Notes under the pieces: generated by a model
The model's database searches: none
Told to the model about the DNA's origin: nothing
What the model saw: only the letters and a program-made list of their open reading frames with translations
Position numbers and translations under genes: made by a program
Assembly (NCBI GenBank): GCA_903919215.1
Contig: CAIXHI010000371.1
Span: 1 to 12,926, forward strand
Length of the DNA stretch: 12,926 nucleotides
Source: an uncultured Acidimicrobiaceae bacterium
Lineage (GTDB): Bacteria > Actinomycetota > Acidimicrobiia > Acidimicrobiales > Ilumatobacteraceae
Direction of reading: 5' to 3'
Shown here: positions 5,799-12,438 of the stretch, in pieces
How the letters are laid out: the number at the start of each line of letters is the position of its first letter
Position numbering within the stretch: the first letter of the stretch is position 1

Positions 5799-6968
5799 AT
5801 GGACCTGGCATTCTCGAAAGAGGACAACGACTTCCGCGAGGAAGTGCGCACCTGGATGACGGAGAACGCTCCGCGTGAGCGGCGTCCCCGCGACCTTGTC
5901 GCGATGCGCGAGTTCGACCTCGCCTGGCAGCGCAAGCAGTACGCAGCAGGGTGGGCAGGGATCGGCTGGCCCGAGCAGTTCGGCGGCCGCGAGCTGCCGC
6001 TCACCCAGCAGCTGATCTGGTACGAGGAGTACGCCCGCACCAGCCTGCCCCCGATCGACGCGCGCTTCGTGGGACTGGCCCACGCCGGCCCGACGCTGAT
6101 GGTGCGTGCCACGCCCGAACATCAAGCGTTCCACCTGCCGAAGATCCTTGCCGGCGAGGTGGTGTGGTGTCAGGGGTTCAGCGAGCCCGAGGCCGGCAGC
6201 GATCTTGCCTCGTTGAAGACCAAGGCCATCGTCGACGGCGATCACCTGGTCGTCACCGGTCAGAAGATCTGGACCAGCTTCGGGCCTGTCGCCGACTATC
6301 AGGAACTGCTCGTGCGCACCGACTTCGATGTGCCCAAGCACAAGGGCATCACCTGGGTGATCTGCGATATGAAGTCACCCGGTATCGAGGCTCGCGCGAT
6401 CAAGACGATCGAAGGCGGTCAGGAGTTCGCCGAGGTGTTCTACGACGAGGTGCGCATCCCCATCAGCAACGTCGTCGGTGGCATCAACAACGGCTGGAGC
6501 GTGGCGATGTCGACGCTGTCGTTCGAGCGCGGCACGGCCTTCACGGTCAGCCAGGTTCAGTTGTCCACCAGCGTCGAGCGGCTGATCGAGATGGCCAAGA
6601 GCCGCAAGAGCGTCAACGGCAGGCCGGTGATCGAGGACGAGGCACTGGCGAAGAAGTTGGCCCGTGCTCGCGCCGACGTGGCGGCACTGCGCTCGCTGAC
6701 CTACTTGAACATCTCGCGCAACGCCCGCGCTGATCAGCCCGGCCCGGAGGGGTCGATGTTGAAACTGCAGGACGCGGATCTCACCAAACGCGTCTTCAAG
6801 TTGGCGCTGGAGGTGCTGGGCACCCGCTCGCTGGCCAACCCGCACGAGGAGGACGACAGTTACTGGGTGGACCGCCACCTGCTGTCGTATTCGTCGTCGA
6901 TCGGCGGCGGCACATCGGAGATCCAACGCAACATCATCGCCGAGCGTGTGCTCGGCCTGCCCCGGTAA
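5799..6968 (+). CDS. Acyl-CoA dehydrogenase, catalytic-type subunit of a probable heteromer
   Basis: This 389-residue flavoprotein is of the acyl-CoA dehydrogenase family, forming a 2,3-double bond in acyl-CoA with electrons passed to ETF. The N-terminal helical domain runs to about residue 125, then the FAD/substrate beta domain (WCQGFSEPEAGSDLASL, about 123-139; VVTGQKIWTSF, about 151-161), then the C-terminal helices ending SSIGGGTSEIQRNIIAERVLGLP. Where MCAD-type enzymes carry the catalytic Glu (YEGT) this protein has Gly (IGGGT). Glu243 in LSFERG matches the alternative base of isovaleryl-CoA-type enzymes and of the catalytic subunits of actinobacterial steroid dehydrogenases (FadE26/FadE28 class). 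GAGAGG about 7 bases upstream of ATG 5799 is the ribosome-binding site. The partner-like dehydrogenase begins 21 bases after the stop. The family is certain; substrate and heteromer are inferred. Confidence 0.92.
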   Translation: MDLAFSKEDNDFREEVRTWMTENAPRERRPRDLVAMREFDLAWQRKQYAAGWAGIGWPEQFGGRELPLTQQLIWYEEYARTSLPPIDARFVGLAHAGPTLMVRATPEHQAFHLPKILAGEVVWCQGFSEPEAGSDLASLKTKAIVDGDHLVVTGQKIWTSFGPVADYQELLVRTDFDVPKHKGITWVICDMKSPGIEARAIKTIEGGQEFAEVFYDEVRIPISNVVGGINNGWSVAMSTLSFERGTAFTVSQVQLSTSVERLIEMAKSRKSVNGRPVIEDEALAKKLARARADVAALRSLTYLNISRNARADQPGPEGSMLKLQDADLTKRVFKLALEVLGTRSLANPHEEDDSYWVDRHLLSYSSSIGGGTSEIQRNIIAERVLGLPR

Positions 6969-6989
6969 CGGCGAGAGCGGAACACACAC

Positions 6990-8018
6990 ATGGACCTCAC
7001 CACTTCCCCCGAACAGGACGAGATCATCTCGTCGTCGGCCGCGTTCTTGCGCGACCGCCTGCCGATCACTCGTATCCGCGCGCTGTTCGACGAGTCGTCG
7101 AACGTCGACGACGCAGCCTGGAGCGGCGCTGCCGAACTCGGCTGGTTCGTCCTCGGCCTGCCGGAGGCCAACGGCGGCGTCGGCTTCGGCCTCGCCGATG
7201 AGGTGCACCTGTTCCGCGAGATCGGTCGCGGCCTGGCCACCGGCCCGTTCCTTTCCACCGTGCTCGCTGCCCGTGTCGCCGCGTTCGGTGGTCACGCCGC
7301 GCTCGCCGAAGCGATCGGTGGCGGTCAGCGCGTCGGCATCGTCATCCCTGGTTCGTCCACGCTGATCGGCGCCGATGGCTCGCTGACCGGCCCGCTACAA
7401 CTGCTGGACTGCGAGGCCGACGGCCTGGCGTTGGCGGTCTCGCCCGAGCAGGCCGTGCTCGTGCGCGTGTCCGACCTCACGGGCGTCACCCCGGTGGCGT
7501 GTATCGACCCCGGCGTGCGCCTGTGCCGCGCCGATGCGTCGGGTGTCGCGCCCATCGCTCGGGTCACCGCCGATGTCGATCCCGTCCAGCGTCGCGGCCA
7601 CGTGCTCGCAGCAGCAATGCTCGTCGGCATCAACGAAGCGGTGCGCGACCTGTCCGCCGAACATGCCAAGAGTCGTGTTCAGTTCGACAAGCCGATCGGC
7701 GTCAACCAGGCGATCAAGCACCCGTGCGCCGATATGGCCGTGCGTGCCCAGTTGGGCTACGCGCAGTCGATCTTCGCCGCGGTTGCCAACGACGAAGGCC
7801 GCGAGGATGCCGACTATCACGCGATCAGCGCCCATCTCGCCGCTGGGGAGTACGCCGATCTGAGTGCGGCGGCCACTGTGCAGATCATGGGTGGCATGGG
7901 CTTCACGTTCGAACACGATGCCCACCTGTACTGCAAGCGGGCCTTCGTGCTCGGCCAGTTGTTCGGTGGCACATCCACTCAGTTGGGTCGTCTGCTCGAC
8001 CTGCCCTCCGCCCGATAA
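6990..8018 (+). CDS. Acyl-CoA dehydrogenase-like partner subunit (non-catalytic beta type)
   Basis: This 342-residue member of the acyl-CoA dehydrogenase family is shorter than its neighbour. The N-terminal helices (to about 115) and the C-terminal half are clear: SRVQFDKPIGVNQAIKHPCADMAV (about 228-251) and QIMGGMGFTFEHDAHLYCKRA (about 298-318), regions that hold FAD at the subunit interface. The central beta domain is reduced and lacks the usual SEPxAGSD motif. No Glu sits at the catalytic position (AMLVGINEAVRDL region), and the C-terminal GGTS is not preceded by an acidic residue. This is the pattern of the beta subunit in alpha2beta2 dehydrogenases of actinobacterial steroid catabolism (FadE27/FadE29 class), in which both subunits build the FAD sites and only one carries the base. 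The close gene order supports an obligate pair with the preceding protein. Confidence 0.9.
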   Translation: MDLTTSPEQDEIISSSAAFLRDRLPITRIRALFDESSNVDDAAWSGAAELGWFVLGLPEANGGVGFGLADEVHLFREIGRGLATGPFLSTVLAARVAAFGGHAALAEAIGGGQRVGIVIPGSSTLIGADGSLTGPLQLLDCEADGLALAVSPEQAVLVRVSDLTGVTPVACIDPGVRLCRADASGVAPIARVTADVDPVQRRGHVLAAAMLVGINEAVRDLSAEHAKSRVQFDKPIGVNQAIKHPCADMAVRAQLGYAQSIFAAVANDEGREDADYHAISAHLAAGEYADLSAAATVQIMGGMGFTFEHDAHLYCKRAFVLGQLFGGTSTQLGRLLDLPSAR

Positions 8019-8026
8019 GGACTCAC

Positions 8027-9172
8027 ATGACCGTCGACATCGAACGCAACCTGCTGGGCGCCCGCACTGCGGCGCACGCCAAGGTCGAGATCTACTCGGG
8101 CGTCGCCCGTCTGGCGCGCACGGTGTGGGGTGCGGAGCAGCGCATCAAGGGCACCCAGCCCAAAACCGCAGTGATGATCTGTCACCCGACAGCGAACTTC
8201 CTCGGCCACTACGCACTCCCCGGTCTGGCCGAGCGGGGCCTCGGTGCGGTGGGCTTCACCACTCGCTACGTGGGCAACGACACATCGTTGATCATGGAGA
8301 ACTGTCTGCTCGACATGGGCACGATGGTCGACCATCTCTACGAGAGCGGGTACGAGAAGGTCGTCCTGGTGGGCAACAGCGGTGGCGCCTCGATCGTGCC
8401 CTTCTACCAAGCGCAGGCGCTGAACCCATCGATCACCACGCCGGTGGATCTCACCACCGCCGGCCTCCGCCCGGTGGATGCCGTGGTGTTGTTCAACGCG
8501 CACCCATCGCGTGCGCGTCTGTGCACCGAATGGCTCGACCCGGCGATCCACGACGAGGGCAACCCGTTCGATCGCGACCCTGCGCTCGACATGTTCAACG
8601 CGGCCAACACAGCGCCGTTCAGTGCCGAGTTCATCGCCACCTACCGCGCTGCCCAATTCGCCCGTAACCGCCGCATCTCCGCGTGGGCCGAGCAGCGGTT
8701 GGCCGAGATCACGGCACCCGGCCATTTCCCACAGGGGCTCGACGACCTTGCTTTCGTCGTCCAGGGCACTGCAGCCGACTTGCGCTTCCTCGATGGCAAC
8801 ATCGACCCCAGCGATCGCGAGATCGGTGTCACGCTGTGGGGCAGCCCGCAGGTGGCCAACTACATGCCCGCTGGCATCACCCGCGTCACCACGTTGCGAG
8901 CCTGGTTGAACCAGTGGTCGCTCGATCACACCAATGCCGACTCGCTGCGCTGGTTGCCGCAGATCACTACGCCACTCCAGGTGGTGCTGGGCACTGCCGA
9001 CCCGACCGTGCTGCCGGCCATGGCCCAGCAGATGTACGACCACGCCACGGCTTCCACTCGCCGCGAGTTGAAGTACGTCAAGGGTGCGACCCACTACTTC
9101 GAGAACCAGCCCGAGTTGCTGACCGAAGCCCTCGATGCGGTGGCCGCGTTCATCCACGAGGTCTGCGGCTGA
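8027..9172 (+). CDS. Alpha/beta hydrolase, unknown substrate
   Basis: The 381-residue product has an alpha/beta-hydrolase core. The nucleophile elbow VLVGNSGGAS places the Ser at residue 118. A late-strand LGTADPTVLP gives the acid Asp325, and VKGATHYFENQ gives His356. A long cap region lies between about residues 135 and 310, including the AHPSRARLCTEWLDPAIHDEGNPFDRDP stretch. An early MICHPTANFLGHYALPGLAERG segment holds the expected oxyanion-hole loop after strand 3. No signal peptide is present, so it is cytosolic. It could cleave a CoA thioester, lactone or ester. ATG 8027 is chosen because AAGG lies 6 bases upstream, only eight bases after the preceding stop. It is the last gene of the operon starting at 4147; the gene-free stretch after it marks the probable transcript end. 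Confidence 0.85.
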   Translation: MTVDIERNLLGARTAAHAKVEIYSGVARLARTVWGAEQRIKGTQPKTAVMICHPTANFLGHYALPGLAERGLGAVGFTTRYVGNDTSLIMENCLLDMGTMVDHLYESGYEKVVLVGNSGGASIVPFYQAQALNPSITTPVDLTTAGLRPVDAVVLFNAHPSRARLCTEWLDPAIHDEGNPFDRDPALDMFNAANTAPFSAEFIATYRAAQFARNRRISAWAEQRLAEITAPGHFPQGLDDLAFVVQGTAADLRFLDGNIDPSDREIGVTLWGSPQVANYMPAGITRVTTLRAWLNQWSLDHTNADSLRWLPQITTPLQVVLGTADPTVLPAMAQQMYDHATASTRRELKYVKGATHYFENQPELLTEALDAVAAFIHEVCG

Positions 9173-9207
9173 GCACACACCTGCCCGGGGTCCGCGCCGG
9201 CAATGTC

Positions 9208-9340
9208 ACACACGACACACAACCCGCGCGTGTGAAACCGCTCGTTTGGTGGTTGAGTATTCGACGGCTACCCGGGTAGGGCGGTGAGCGGTTTCCCTCG
9301 GGCGGCCTGGCGGTTCGACTCCGCGCTTGGCCACCAGAGC
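9208..9340 (+). ncRNA. Candidate structured RNA or cis-regulatory element
   Basis: Several strong complementarities coincide. GAAACCGCTC (9234-9243) pairs perfectly with GAGCGGTTTC (9286-9295). TGGTGGTTGAG (9247-9257) pairs along all 11 positions (three G-U) with CTTGGCCACCA (9326-9336), and GCTC (9240-9243) can extend that helix with GAGC (9337-9340). CTACCCGGGTAG (9268-9279) is a perfect palindrome, and CACACG and CGTGTG (about 9209 and 9229) form a further short arm. The first two helices cross, so the RNA would be a pseudoknot or a two-state switch. The strand is assumed to be plus because of the downstream gene and the tRNA-like 3' end. I recognise no known riboswitch class. Confidence 0.3.
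9251..9336 (+). other. tRNA-like 3' half (T-loop, acceptor stem and CCA) without a canonical D or anticodon arm
   Basis: GGTTCGACTCC (9312-9322) matches the consensus tRNA T-loop exactly, with a T stem pairing at 4 of 5 positions. It is followed by CTTGGCC, A and CCA. The 5' sequence GGTTGAG (9251-9257) pairs with CTTGGCC at all seven acceptor positions with three wobbles, and TA follows as in positions 8-9 of tRNAs. The total of 86 bases would suit a class II tRNA, but I cannot fold a D arm or a 7-base anticodon loop. It may be a remnant, a tRNA-like RNA, or chance. Confidence 0.25.
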
Positions 9341-9408
9341 ATCGCCGCGTCGGCCGCGTCACCCCTCATCCGGCTCGTTCCGGGCAGTTGCCGCCTCGGA
9401 ATCCGGGA

Positions 9409-9422
9409 CTGGAACCTTCCAG
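9409..9422. repeat. Perfect 6-bp dyad CTGGAA-CC-TTCCAG
   Basis: The arms at 9409-9414 and 9417-9422 are separated by two bases. The dyad lies inside a wider imperfect hairpin made by GGAAT (9398-9402) with ATTCC (9439-9443). It lies about 80 bases upstream of the probable promoter of the regulator gene and could be an operator or a hairpin. Confidence 0.35.
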
Positions 9423-9499
9423 AAGCCTGGCCGGGAGCATTCCTTCCCAGAATCCGTCGACCGTCGTGTACCGGAACGAAGGGCAGATGACACTCCTGT

Positions 9500-9505
9500 T
9501 AGATT
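9500..9505 (+). promoter_or_regulatory. Candidate -10 element of the regulator gene
   Basis: TAGATT fits the TANNNT pattern and lies 27 bases before the GTG start at 9533. It would give a leader of about 20 bases carrying the AGGAGG ribosome-binding site (9522-9527). No good -35 box is seen at the proper distance. Confidence 0.35.
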
Positions 9506-9532
9506 GCAGTACGCACTAGCCAGGAGGAACTC

Positions 9533-10837
9533 GTGGTCGATCACGCGCGCGCACTCGAGTGGGGTGGCTCCACGCCTGCGCCGCCGACTGCGCCGAATGG
9601 GTCGTTCGCCGCGCCGGACAGTCCGGTGCTGCTCGTGGGTGCCGAACCGTGGTGGGAGACGAACGGCCTCCTCGGGGCGATCGATGATGCCGGGTGGTCG
9701 TGGCTTGGTGCTGCCGACACCGCCCGAGCCCGCTGGCTGGCATCCATTCGCCGTGTGTCGCTGGTGGTGGTCGGCGGCGACGCGGCGATGCGTTGGGACG
9801 TCGTTCGCGACGTGCGGTCGGTCACGTCGGTGCCACTCATCGTGCTCAGCGAAGATTCCTCCGAGATCGCTGCGCTGATCGCTGCAGGTGTGGACGGCGT
9901 GTTGGCGGCTGGTGAAGCCGGTGACGCGATGTTCGCCCAGTTCCTGGCGTTGCTGCGTCGCGCTGATCACCGTCGCAGCGCCGGAACGCGCTACCTGCAC
10001 GCCGGCGCCCTCGTCGTCGACCTCTGGACGCAATCGGCCACCTTGGCGGGCGTCGAGATCGGTCTGTCGCCCACCGAGTACGCGCTATTGACGTTCCTGA
10101 TGACTCGTCCCGACGTGGCCATTCCGAACGCGACGATCGTGCGCCGCGTGTGGGAATGGATGCCCAGTGACGGCCGCAACGCATTGCGCATCATCGTCAA
10201 CCGTCTGCGCCGCAAGCTGAGCGACGACCCCCGCGAACCCACCTACATCGCGTCGGTGCGCGGTATCGGGTATCGCTTCGTCGCCAACGTCACCGAGGTC
10301 GCCGACGCGTCGGCACAGAATCCCGATCACACCGATGTCACGCCGTTGCTGCAGTCGTTGGCCACCCTCGCCGACGAACTGCACGACACCGTGACGGTGG
10401 CGGCCGCTGGTGCCCACCTGCTGTCGGTCATCGATGCTGCTGGTCTCGCCGACGGCATCGGTCTGTTCCGCAGCGACGGCACCACGATGCGCCTCGTCGG
10501 TTCGCTGAACATGCCCGAGGCGTGGGTCGAGCGTGTGGCTGAGGGTGTGCCGCTCGACCCGTCGTTCGCCAGCGCGCACAGCATGATGTCGGGTCAGGTT
10601 GTGCAGTTCGCCGACGTTCGCACCGTCTCTGGCTCGTTCGAAGGCACCGCTCGGCAACTGGCCGCAGATGGATTCCGTGCGTGCCATTTCGTTCCCATTG
10701 CTCACGGTGGTGAAGCATGGGGGCACCTCGGCCTGGTGCGCCGATCGAGTCAACCGCTCGACGTTGTTGCCATGGCCTATCTCGGCGCCTTGTGCTCCGT
10801 GTTTCTCCTACATGTCCAGTCCCGCTGCAACCCCTGA
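9533..10837 (+). CDS. Transcriptional regulator: degenerate receiver, OmpR/PhoB-type winged helix, GAF-like C-terminal domain
   Basis: The GTG start at 9533 has a near-perfect AGGAGG 5 bases upstream. The 434-residue protein has three parts. Residues about 30-143 read like a response-regulator receiver (SPVLLVGAEP, then RVSLVVVGGD, then SVPLIVLSED, then GVDGVLAAGE), but the acidic pair, the phospho-acceptor Asp (Gly near 81) and the Lys (Ala near 125) are absent. Residues about 152-252 are an OmpR-type winged helix, with LSPTEYALLTFLMTRPDVAIPNATIVRRVWEW, the recognition helix NALRIIVNRLRRKL and the wing YIASVRGIGYRFV. Residues about 268-430 look like a GAF domain (LADGIGLFRSDGTTMRLVGSLNMPE, then FRACHFVPIAHGGEAWGHLGLVRRSSQPL). 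This suggests DNA binding controlled by a small ligand or redox signal rather than by phosphorylation; no histidine kinase is seen in the window. The acyl-CoA synthetase gene follows 38 bases later, probably in the same transcript. Confidence 0.85.
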   Translation: MVDHARALEWGGSTPAPPTAPNGSFAAPDSPVLLVGAEPWWETNGLLGAIDDAGWSWLGAADTARARWLASIRRVSLVVVGGDAAMRWDVVRDVRSVTSVPLIVLSEDSSEIAALIAAGVDGVLAAGEAGDAMFAQFLALLRRADHRRSAGTRYLHAGALVVDLWTQSATLAGVEIGLSPTEYALLTFLMTRPDVAIPNATIVRRVWEWMPSDGRNALRIIVNRLRRKLSDDPREPTYIASVRGIGYRFVANVTEVADASAQNPDHTDVTPLLQSLATLADELHDTVTVAAAGAHLLSVIDAAGLADGIGLFRSDGTTMRLVGSLNMPEAWVERVAEGVPLDPSFASAHSMMSGQVVQFADVRTVSGSFEGTARQLAADGFRACHFVPIAHGGEAWGHLGLVRRSSQPLDVVAMAYLGALCSVFLLHVQSRCNP

Positions 10838-10869
10838 CACCTTGAACCCCTGACACCTTGAACCCCTGA
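10829..10869 (+). repeat. 16-bp tandem repeat, about 2.6 copies, spanning a stop codon
   Basis: The unit AACCCCTGACACCTTG occurs at 10829-10844 and 10845-10860, with a partial copy (AACCCCTGA) at 10861-10869. The copies are identical. The first unit encodes the last two residues (Asn-Pro) and the TGA stop (10835-10837) of the regulator. The partial third copy runs into the GAGG ribosome-binding site of the synthetase gene at 10876. Confidence 0.9.
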
Positions 10870-10875
10870 GGTCCG

Positions 10876-12372
10876 ATGAACATCGCTGCTTTCCTGCGCC
10901 TGTCCGCGCAGTGTCACCCCCACCGTCCGGCGCTCACCTGGCGTGGCACCACACTCGATTACCGCGAGTTCGATCGCCAGACGGCTGCGTTCGCGGAGTG
11001 GCTGCACGAGATCGGTGCCGCACCGCATCAGCGCGTTGTCCTGTACCTCGACAACCGACCCGAGTTGATGGTCGCGATGTTCGGTGCCTTCCGCGCCGGT
11101 GCCACGGTGGTGCCGGTCAACTCACGTCTCACGGTCGACGAGCTGTCGTTCCTCGTGGAGGACTGTGAGGCGCGGGTGCTGATCACCGACGCTGCACACG
11201 TGGACGTCGCCCGCGCCAGTGCGGCGTCGTACACCGTGGTGAAGGTCGCCGGCGAAGACCTCGACGAGGTGCTCACCCGACCGGTGGTGAACTTCGAGCC
11301 GACCGACGTGGCCCCCGATTCGACCGCGTGGATCTTCTACACCTCGGGTACCACGGGTCGACCGAAGGGTGCCGAACTCTCGCACGCAGTGCTGAACTTC
11401 GTGACCGTGTCGTGGCTGGCCGACCTCAGCCCGATGGACGAGACCGATGTGACACTGCACGCTGCTCCGCTGAGCCACGGTGCTGGTTTCCACGCGATCG
11501 CGGCCACTGCTCGCGCCGCGCACCAGATCATCCCCGACGCGTTGAGCTTCGACCCCAAGGCAATTCTGCAGCTGATCAACGATGTCGGTGTCACCAACAC
11601 GTGGCTGGTGCCCACCCAGATCGTGATGCTCACTGAAGCGGCACCTGCAGATGTGTCGCTGCCCACGCTGCAGTACGTCGTCTACGGCGGGGCGCCGATC
11701 ACCCCGGTGGCGATGCAGCGCGCGCTCGACACGTTCGGCCCTGTGTTCGTGCAGCTCTACGGTCAGGGCGAGACGCCGATGACCGCCACGGTCATGCGTC
11801 GTCAGGACCACACACCCGACATGCTGGGCAGCGCCGGTCGCCCGCGTCCTGGTATCGAAGTGCGCATCGTCGACTCCGACGGCAACACGTGCGCACCCGA
11901 TGTGCCGGGTGAGTTGGTCGTCGCTGGTGCCTCGGTGATGACCGGCTACTGGAAGCGCCCCGAGGCGACGGCAGAGACCATCAAGGACGGCTGGTTGTAC
12001 ACGGGCGACCTCGGCCGGATGTCCGCCGATGGTGTCGTCTGGTTGCTCGACCGGGCGAAGGACATGATCATCAGCGGCGGCTCGAACGTCTATGCGGTGG
12101 AGGTCGAGCATGTACTCACCCAGCACCCGAGCGTCAACGAGGTCGCGGTGATCGGCATTCCCGACGATCTGTGGGGCGAGCTCGTGGTGGCGGTGGTCGT
12201 GCCCCAGGATGGCGCCGACACGAGCGACCTCACTGCGTTCGCCCGCGAGACACTCGCTGGCTACAAGATCCCACGCCGCTACATCCTCACCGAGTCGCTG
12301 CCCCGCAACGCCTACGGCAAGGTGCTCAAGCGCGAGTTGCGGCGAGCTGTCGCCGACGGCGAACTGACCTGA
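10876..12372 (+). CDS. Acyl-CoA synthetase (AMP-forming, FadD-like), full length
   Basis: This 498-residue adenylate-forming ligase is of normal length. Motifs in order: FYTSGTTGRPKGAELSH (ATP P-loop, about 154-170), APLSHGAGFHAI (about 197-208), VVYGGAPITP (A4, about 268-277), QLYGQGETPMTAT (A5, about 293-305), WLYTGDLGRM with Asp378 (A7), LDRAKDMIISGGSNVYAVEVE (A8 hinge, about 391-411) and a C-terminal NAYGKVLKREL with the catalytic Lys482. It activates a carboxylic acid to acyl-CoA through an acyl-adenylate in the cytosol. The substrate is unknown; the family includes medium- and long-chain, aromatic and steroid acid ligases. ATG 10876 has GAGG 4 bases upstream, slightly close. It is a paralogue of the truncated ligase at the window's left edge (both share an IPDD(V/L)WG stretch). 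It probably shares a transcript with the regulator upstream, and a strong hairpin ends it. Confidence 0.94.
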   Translation: MNIAAFLRLSAQCHPHRPALTWRGTTLDYREFDRQTAAFAEWLHEIGAAPHQRVVLYLDNRPELMVAMFGAFRAGATVVPVNSRLTVDELSFLVEDCEARVLITDAAHVDVARASAASYTVVKVAGEDLDEVLTRPVVNFEPTDVAPDSTAWIFYTSGTTGRPKGAELSHAVLNFVTVSWLADLSPMDETDVTLHAAPLSHGAGFHAIAATARAAHQIIPDALSFDPKAILQLINDVGVTNTWLVPTQIVMLTEAAPADVSLPTLQYVVYGGAPITPVAMQRALDTFGPVFVQLYGQGETPMTATVMRRQDHTPDMLGSAGRPRPGIEVRIVDSDGNTCAPDVPGELVVAGASVMTGYWKRPEATAETIKDGWLYTGDLGRMSADGVVWLLDRAKDMIISGGSNVYAVEVEHVLTQHPSVNEVAVIGIPDDLWGELVVAVVVPQDGADTSDLTAFARETLAGYKIPRRYILTESLPRNAYGKVLKRELRRAVADGELT

Positions 12373-12434
12373 CCCCATAGCAAAGTCGGCGTTCAGGTCC
12401 GGACAGGTCTCACCTGAACGCCGACTTGGTGGGG
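12373..12434. terminator. Strong bidirectional hairpin terminator
   Basis: AAGTCGGCGTTCAGGT (12383-12398) and ACCTGAACGCCGACTT (12412-12427) form a perfect 16-bp stem with a 13-base loop. An outer CCCCA (12373-12377) pairs with TGGGG (12430-12434) across a small internal loop. It separates the stop of the synthetase gene (12370-12372) from the stop of the convergent amidohydrolase gene (12439-12441). It lacks a T-tract, as many actinobacterial terminators do. Confidence 0.8.
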
Positions 12435-12438
12435 TGAG

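Larger units (their letters stand above)
9173..9532 (+). other. 360-base gene-free intergenic region rich in inverted repeats
   Basis: No convincing coding frame fills this stretch; the short open frames are arginine-rich and lack ribosome-binding sites. It holds the structured segment 9208-9340, a compact dyad at 9409-9422 and a promoter-like box just before the regulator at 9533. I see no poly-T terminator directly after the hydrolase gene. Confidence 0.6.

Noticed and set aside
7499..8026. N-terminal extension of the alpha/beta hydrolase into the preceding gene
   Set aside because: The extended part is arginine-rich, out-of-frame translation of the dehydrogenase gene. The ATG at 8027 has a proper ribosome-binding site.
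9251..9336. Canonical tRNA gene call
   Set aside because: The T-loop, acceptor stem and CCA fit, but I cannot form a D arm or a five-pair anticodon stem with a seven-base loop, so no isotype can be given. It is kept only as a tRNA-like element.
9150..9490. Short open frames on both strands in the 9173-9532 spacer
   Set aside because: They are short, arginine/proline-rich, lack ribosome-binding sites and cover the inverted repeats.
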